This document shows positions 57,601 to 64,000 of a DNA stretch of 64,000 nt, piece by piece (within the stretch, counting starts at the first letter, position 1; every line of letters starts with the position of its first letter). The notes below the pieces were generated by a model. It was not told where the DNA came from, ran no database searches, and worked only from the letters and a program-made list of their open reading frames with translations. Source of the DNA: Nemania diffusa (lineage: Eukaryota; Ascomycota; Sordariomycetes; Xylariales; Xylariaceae); the NCBI GenBank assembly GCA_038501195.1, contig JBBPUQ010000004.1, positions 3,286,001 through 3,350,000 on the forward strand, written 5' to 3'. The position numbers and the translations under genes were made by a program.

Positions 57601-60600
57601 GCACCGAACAGCATAGACGGACTTGGTCTCGCCATTGCTCAGTAACTTCGTCGGTTTGGCCCCAATGAGGCGCAATCCATCTAACTGTGTTGGCGCTGAG
57701 GGCTGACCGCTGCTCTGGTTGAGAAAAAAGATCCAATTTGGAATAATTAATAATGAGAATGAGTTTATAGAGCACTAGCTTTCCCTTAACCAAGGCACAC
57801 GAGTCCATGAAATCTATAGCGATGTGGAGTATTTCCTCCGTCGTCAGTAGGCCTGTGAGCTCAGGCAACCAGGTGTGAAAGTGCTGAACAGCTAGAGTCT
57901 GGCTGCCGACGAGTACAGGTGCAGTACTGCGCATCATTGAGTCGAGAGCCTTGAAGATGCTCTGCAAATGCCGAGTGAAGCCAGGAGTTGAACCAGTGAT
58001 CCCAATCCCAACTTCCTTGGCCTTTTGCTGTCCTCTGGCATGAGTTATGAATTTAAGGATGTGCCTGACAACTTTCAGAGTCGCACGGAGTTTCCGAGCC
58101 GTCTCAGGTTCAGTGGGCTTGGTAAGTAATCTTGTGAAGGATCTAACTAAGCATGGTGTTGCGAAAGGGTAGTTAAATCTACCTTCAGCATATTGGTCAA
58201 CTAAAGGGCTCACATCAAACCGTCGATCGTGAACTAGGCCAAGTACTTTGACTAGTGCAGTGAATGCCAAATCTTCAAACTCGTCATTCCCTTGGTATTC
58301 AACTAGAATGCTGAAGAGAGAGTCGAGTACGTCACTTAAGAGTTTAACAACCTCAATTTCTGGCACAAACATGAGCTGACGCAGCAGGGTGGAAACCTCG
58401 CTTTTGGGGCCGTCTCGCCATTTCAATAAACCAAGAACTGTCCGGTCTTGTGAAAATTTCGTACTGCAAAGATAGGACTCAACACGAAGAACTGCAAGGG
58501 GCCCTGTTACTTCGGATGGATCCATGCGTGTACTCCAGGGGAGAGTGAAATATCCACCCTTGCCTGTAGAGTCGGGATGCGTACTTTGTGTGTTGTCGTC
58601 GACCCTGTATAACAACAACGAATGCAAGCCGTCGCTCAAGAAAGCCTGGTGGTCCCAAAGAGGTAAATACGCCATTGCGAAGGGAGAATTCGGTAGCTCT
58701 GATACAGTAAGGACAATATGCGACGTCGGTACGTCAGAAGAGGGGATAGAAAGTCGTAAAGTTTGGCCCCATTGTTCTCCACGGTGCACAGCAAAAGACG
58801 TCCAAGTCGTCATGGGACGCGAGTTTGACGATGGAAATATACATGAGTCAATTCTCTCCCCCGACTGTCTGCGCACATTTACGCAGATCACCAAGTTGTT
58901 CCCTAGCATATTGCTAGATATAGAAGTAGCACTCCCCCCATACCGTGAAAGGAGGTTTTGTCGACCTAAGAGAGCCTCGTTGATGGTGATATAAATATCA
59001 GATCGCGGTTTCGTAGGTGCCCCTGAGAACCCCATTTTACTTGTCGTGTCGATAGCAGATAGTAGTGTAGGGGTTGATCTGATGAGTACATCTGCGTCAG
59101 GATGATTGAATGATTTCAAGTGAACAAGCAGTCTTTCTGCCCTCCTAGACTTCTCGTAATGCCCAGATTCGCTGTCTAGCATGTCACGGACTAGATTGTC
59201 CCACCCTTTAAGTGTTTCAAGCCTTTCAGAGCTAGCGGTTGGGCTCGGCGACCAGATGGTGATTACGCGTTCTGAATCTCCCCCCTCCTTCACGGTGGAT
59301 TTAAGATTGAGAACGCCAACGCCAACTAGTCGGTTAACAACGAACTGCATTGGCTGTGAGCCTTCTACCGAGGCGCGTCCCGAGATAGATCCTGCGGTGC
59401 TCGGAGGAGCTACACCGTCCCGCGTGGGAACAGTTCCAGAGTGAAGGCGCTCATCAGGGTGCTCGGAGAGAGCATCGAGTTTTGTACCTCCTCGAGAAAA
59501 TGCCGACCTCGTCGATCCCCACATTAGGCTTCTTCTAGAAGCCTTTGGCCCCGTGGAAGATGGCGGCTTATCCTTGGAGAAAGGTGTATTTGACTGTCCA
59601 AATGACCCAGATCTCGAGGAGGGCTTTGCTGCAGACATCTGTTGCCGTGCGCGGACTCTAACCACAAGAAATAATTCCGAGTCAACAGATGGCCCCTCCC
59701 CAATATCAGCCGATGTCAGATCCGTAAATAAAGTACGCATTGGTGCATCCTTAGCCATAGAACCCATGATACCACTAGGTGGCACGTCGATGGTGTATGT
59801 CTCGGTGAGTGTGGTGAGTGACCCGCCAACGGATTTGGCAACCAGGTAGAGATCTAAGGTAGCAGGCTCATTTGACGATCCCGCAAAGCTCTTGACATCA
59901 ACCATTAAGTGGTGCAGGGATGTAGACTCGACATGAGGAAGCGGTGGTTCGTCGAGTAAGCTCATAACAGATTGAAGCCTGGTAACCTCTATGACAGAAT
60001 CGTCGCCAGTTAGGACCTTTCCACGCTGAGCTGGATCTCGCACAATAACTTCTCCGCCGCATAACTTGTTTCCGCGCACCAAGTCCCAGACCGTCTTTTC
60101 TCGTAGAGCGGCAGCCTCCCGGTCCGTCAGGAGGCTGTGGAGCAATTGTCGCCGCGCCAAATCAATAGTCTGGATCAGCTGTGACACGCTCTCAAGCTTT
60201 GTATACTGTCGGGTCAGAAGTAACTCGTGAAAATTTGTTGAATGCCATTCTCGTAGGCAAGAAGCTATTTCGTCTATTAATGGTTCATTAATAGAGGTCG
60301 GCGTCTCATCACCCATCCTTAACATGGGGACAGGGGCAGGTGGCTTCCGCGAAGGCGAGTTTGAACCGCTATTCTTAGATATCCTCACATGTTGAGAGAC
60401 TTCGTGGTTCGATCGGGATTGCTCTTGAGACCTTATCCTCCTATCATCCACATCTTGATCTCGTTTCCCGCTGTTTGAAATGATCCCACTCTTACCCGAG
60501 TCACTACAGCGCCGGGATGTACTCTGGTCGCTTCCGTGTAGGGAGGTATCACCATCTTGGTTTTCACCACCATCACCATCGCCTAGCACTTCACGTATCT

Positions 60601-60847
60601 CTACACAGCTGCGGGGAAAGATGCCGGAGAAGACACGAGCCTCGAGAGTTTGGCCTTTGACGGAGGTCAGGCCGGCGAGGAGGGAAGGGGGCGCTAGCAG
60701 GTAGCCACGCAGCCACTCGCCGTCGGGGGTCTCCTCGATAATGTAGAGGTCATCGCCGATCTCGAGGGGTAGTTCGTTCTCGACCTTGGTCTGGAAGGGG
60801 TATGTTGCGACAGCGAAGGCAATACGAGGCAGAGGTTGCCAGGGCAT
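54675..60847 (-). CDS. DOCK-family Rho/Rac guanine nucleotide exchange factor
   Basis: 2038 residues from two exons (55351-60847, 54675-55294). The start is the ATG at 60847 (MPWQPLPRIAFAVATYPF), where the SH3 domain begins (residues about 8-60: LPLEIGDDLYIIEETPDGEWLRG). A disordered Ser-rich linker follows. The C2-like DHR-1 domain lies near residues 640-800 (DIYITINEALLGRQNLL, SSNMLGNNLVICVNVR, FAMAYLPLWDHQAFLSDGLH). A long helical-repeat region leads to the catalytic DHR-2 near 1470-1830 (HTEAGLALRLHADLYDW, KAYVYEGSHGERTTAF, RSEIIDVGHIKLNAKE), which loads GTP on Rac/Cdc42. The last exon is a Ser/Thr-rich tail of about 205 residues. Fungal DOCK proteins act with an ELMO partner upstream of Rac in polarity and mitophagy in yeast. 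The order of domains matches DOCK-A/B types. Confidence 0.93.
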
Positions 60848-62333
60848 TGGAGCAGTTGGTCGCACGAAGGTTGCGCGTCGGTCAACCGCATGAAGCGGGA
60901 GGGTAGTCTGGAAATGGGGATCAAGTCGTGCTTCGGCAGCCGCTGCAGGCAAGCGAGCGAGTGGGAGAGACTGGCGGGACGGGAGACGGAGGTAGAGTCG
61001 GAGGCAGCAGCGACGCTATCGAGTGGTGGTTGGTGGTTGGTGGCTGGTGAATAGTGAATGGATCAACGGCAAGCAAACGATGTGCAGCATGCGTTGTGCG
61101 TTGTGCGTTGTGTGCGTTGCGCGTACGGGTGCGCTCCCTATGCTAGGAGGTAGGTATAACAAACAACCTGTGCCCTTGAGCTTCCAATGGCATGAATGTG
61201 TGAGGTCTCACTTGCGTGTCATTAAATCCTACTATTCCCCTTTTATGATGCTCTGCTGTCCGGTACAGTACGGGACTTCTCTGGTATTGCAATCTCAGCG
61301 TCAGGTATTGCCCGTTGCCGACCAGACTTCTACGGTGAATGAAAGGGAGTGACGGTTGATGCTGGGGTAGCGTCACACTGCCGTGGCTAAAAAAAAAAAA
61401 AAATTAAAATAAAAACCCGCCAAGATGGAAATTGTTTTTTTGGCGAGATGATCAGACTGAACAAAGAGTGATGCGGAAGGTAGAAAGTAAGGACCAGTAA
61501 TCACTCAATTGATTAGTTGGATTTGGAGGAAGTTGGGGAGGGATTAAGCTAGAGGTCGGTGGATGTTAGCACCAGAAGTCTAAAGACGGCCACAATTGGG
61601 TGTATTGGCGCAAACTGTAAATGAGGTTCACGAAGAGGCGGGAGTTACAAGTAGTCTATCGGTATCGCATACCGAACATGTGGTGCATGTAGATAAGTGC
61701 GATACCTCCCTCGGCCAGCGTGGATGCTGTATGTCTGTGTACACTGTATGTACCGTAGTATGAGTGTAGGGCAGGCGCGAACCCTTCGGTGGTGTAGAGT
61801 CTACAGAGTCATGTACCTTGTACTAGGCCAATTACATGTACTAAAGTATAAACAGCAACATAAGTATGCGTAGACCTAAGATATCGTCATTTGTGTGATA
61901 ATTGTCGGTATTGTGTATGGAAAATATAGAGTAGGTCCTTATTCTGTTATCTGTACCTATATTCCACAGCACCTACATACTAACTTTATTAACTGTAGGT
62001 AAGTATTGTAGATAGATACTTCGGAATATAGGTCGGTAGCTTGAATACCAACTAAGACAGGCAATTATTAAACTACCTACTTGCCTACAGAAATATATGT
62101 GCTATTGATGGGAGAATCAGTCATTATGAAGCCTCCTTCTGCAGGGGGACAGGGGAAAGCGGAAAAGAGGATCTGACAAGGATTACAGTGCATCGACATG
62201 TTAGATGGCGCAGATACCCCCTGGATTTATGGGTATATAATCCCAATTGGGCAATTTTTCGTGGTAAACTATCACTAGATAGATCGCTTGCTTCCGAACT
62301 GAAGAAGTCTGTAATAGTCTTTAGCAGCTCATT

Positions 62334-62382
62334 ACCCACCTACAGGTAGGTTAGGTACCTACATACAGTACCAGGTAGGTAG
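62334..62382. repeat. TAGGTA/TACCTA palindromic motif cluster
   Basis: Overlapping copies of the dispersed motif on both strands: cacctacaggtaggttagg, tacctacatac and ccaggtaggtag lie within about 50 bases. It can fold into short hairpins. Nature unknown. Confidence 0.6.
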
Positions 62383-62546
62383 TATAATCTTGCTTAGGTA
62401 AGTGCGCGCAGCTGCTGAAGATCTTTACTATAATTTAGCATGCACGGTACCTTAGCTAGTGTACAAGGTAGGTACCACAGAGTACTCAGCACATATACAG
62501 CAACTAAGGTAGAATTTATGTATAGAATAGTCATTTCAGGTATATA

Positions 62547-62610
62547 TAAGTACCTACCTGGTACCCAATCTACCTACATGTAGGTAGGACTGGGTAGGAC
62601 TGGGTAGGGG
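62547..62610. repeat. TACCTACC/GGTAGGTA cluster with short tandem repeat
   Basis: ataagtacctacctggtacc is followed by tacctacatgtaggtagga, an inverted repeat, and then a perfect tandem of taggactggg (two copies, 62585-62604) running into tagggg. Intergenic and AT-rich surroundings. Confidence 0.6.
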
Positions 62611-63867
62611 GTCATATCATGATAAACAACACGCACAATCAATCATACAAGAACCACGCAAGAAACAGGTATAACTTTACATCATGTTGCACTACACCGC
62701 GCAGCCTCTGACTTATGTACGCAGGCAAGTACCTTAGATTAGATAAATACCTCTTACATCCCCATTGGTATTAGTTCATCGCCTCAGGTATGAAGATAAG
62801 TCAATGTCAGATTCAGGCTTAACAAGAGTTCATTTTGACGTAACCCAGTCTCTACTTATAAAGATGGCATGCATCAACCAACCTGCAGCTTCAACGCGCG
62901 TCTTACGTTGAAGATTGTCGCACTTTGAACATGGTTTGTATAGCATAGGTATCGCAAGTGCCGCCGCAATAAGACTACACTTGGCAAAAGATCACATCAC
63001 CATGATTCATTACTAACATCAATCCCGGTAGCTACTTCGACATCTCTCAACACCAAGTGTCTACTATGTAAGTGCTTTTAGTGATACCGCCTCATAGTGC
63101 CACTCCCTAAAGATCTTGCAGCTGAGCCATCTAACGTAATCTGTGCCAGATCGATCGCTAGGTCAGGAACAGTGCCCACTATTATCGATATTACAATAGT
63201 GGACAATAAGGTTCTTTTTATCCGCTCCAGGCTAGCTGAATGGTGATAATAGGTCTTTTTAAACGTTCTTCTGTGCACTAACATCATGTGTATATCATGT
63301 CATGCATACCAGATCGCTTACAACTCCCATCTTGCATTAACTAACAATAGTGTGTCCAGCAGCATATCTAGCACACTTACTTAGCCCATAACTATGCTCA
63401 TAGGGGTTATCTCTGATGAATAGAGTGTATAGCCTCTAACAAGCTCAAATGTACTAGGTACTTCCAGCTATTATATAAATTAATTCTATGGATGACCGTC
63501 AGGCACGCCACGCTGTATCTCATACAAGCAAAAGAAAAAAAGAAAAGAAAAGGGGATCAAACCATTGCTGAAGTGTTTATGACCTACTTAATACGAAACC
63601 TGCCGACGACTGACATGGGCTTACAGCTGACTCGCAAACGAGACAGCCTCCTGGCATTTCTGTTATAATCCAAAATTTAAGTTTTACAAGCATCTAGAAT
63701 TCAGCGCGACAACTGTAGGTACATGGTAGCAAGCGTGTTCCCACGATGGCTTCGCTTTTGTTATATGTGAGAAAAGGGTACGTCAGAAAGGGGAGACGAC
63801 CTTCAAAAAGTTTAATGACGAAAGAAACCTGATCCCAGCTCTCTAACCACGCGAACAGAAAAATCCT

Positions 63868-64000
63868 TCACCGGAAGCCCGTCATGGTGCTCGTTGATAC
63901 GTAGCCCGAGTCCGATGACACCTTGTCGACGCCATATCCATCTGCGCCATTGTCCATGCTGAACTGGGGGTCGAAGTCAAAAAGATTGAGCCCGGCGCCA
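63868..64000 (-). CDS. C-terminal end of a gene running off the window
   Basis: On the minus strand an open frame enters from the right edge and ends in TGA at 63868-63870. It reads GLNLFDFDPQFSMDNGADG, then YGVDKVSSDSGYVSTSTMTG and FR. The composition (Asp, Ser, Gly, Thr) and GC content mark it as coding and the tail as probably disordered, as in many regulators. The body of the protein is outside the window, so no family can be given. Confidence 0.6.
   Translation of the reverse strand, partial: GAGLNLFDFDPQFSMDNGADGYGVDKVSSDSGYVSTSTMTGFR

Larger units (their letters stand above)
60848..63867. other. Gene-free stretch rich in TAGGTA motifs
   Basis: 3020 bases. The left end is the DOCK promoter, with GTGGTTGGTGG and GTTGTGCGTTGTGCG simple repeats at about 61022-61120 and an A-run at 61389-61403. 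The part from 61800 on is AT-rich with many TAGGTA/TACCTA motifs. No gene is supported before 63868. Confidence 0.5.

Noticed and set aside
61020..61125. GTGGTTGG and GTTGTGCG runs, considered as telomere-like or CRISPR-like repeats
   Set aside because: Irregular units without spacers and not TTAGGG; ordinary simple-sequence DNA in a promoter.
1..64000. tRNA, rRNA and CRISPR features
   Set aside because: I found no cloverleaf with box A and box B sequences, no rRNA block and no regular repeat-spacer array; a tRNAscan run would be decisive for tRNAs.

Overview
This is a stretch of a filamentous ascomycete genome (Pezizomycotina, most probably a Sordariomycete; the order cannot be fixed from sequence alone). 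The evidence is short GT..AG introns of about 45-110 nt with CTAAC/CTGAC branch points, fungus-specific families (Zn2Cys6 factor, 2EXR protein, TmpA-like protein, fungal DOCK, Dre2), GC-rich genes in AT-rich intergenic DNA, and one RNA-silencing gene. Gene models below were spliced by eye on both strands; exon edges are predictions.

Layout. 1-2.0 kb: AT-rich, no recognisable gene. 2.0-10.8 kb: a small accessory block with a short-chain dehydrogenase, an intact Zn2Cys6 regulator containing two GC-AG introns, a secreted histidine phosphatase and a six-exon A-T-R adenylate-forming reductase; it could be a small secondary-metabolite cluster. 12-14.7 kb: housekeeping genes (ribosomal protein eL42, Dre2). 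15.3-21 kb: a single seven-exon gene whose splicing joins an RNA-dependent RNA polymerase core to a UPF1/Hrr1-like superfamily 1 helicase; this is the most interesting object in the window. It is divergent from a small P-loop ATPase gene (21.5 kb). 22.7-25.4 kb: large disordered protein with one membrane segment. 26.4-27.8 kb: FAD oxidoreductase. 28.0-34.5 kb: secreted six-hairpin-glycosidase-like enzyme, Sfk1/FRAG1 membrane protein and an MFS sugar transporter. 36.7-38.3 kb: multi-pass membrane protein. 40.2-45.0 kb: amidase, 2EXR protein and small membrane protein. 45.7-47.2 kb: TmpA-like flavoprotein. 50.3-51.9 kb: type II membrane glycosyltransferase-like protein. 54.7-60.8 kb: DOCK-family guanine nucleotide exchange factor. 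A gene running off the right edge ends at 63868.

The long gene-free stretches (34.5-36.7, 38.3-40.2, 47.2-50.3, 51.9-54.7, 60.8-63.9 kb) are AT-rich and repeatedly carry a palindromic TAGGTAGGTACCTACC-type motif that I did not see inside coding exons. I recognised no CRISPR array, complete transposon, rRNA or tRNA.

How genes may work together: the RdRP-helicase would make double-stranded RNA for silencing in one polypeptide, where fission yeast uses two partners (Rdp1 and Hrr1). The dehydrogenase, regulator and A-T-R reductase could form one short pathway. The secreted glycosidase and sugar transporter could act in sequence on a carbohydrate.
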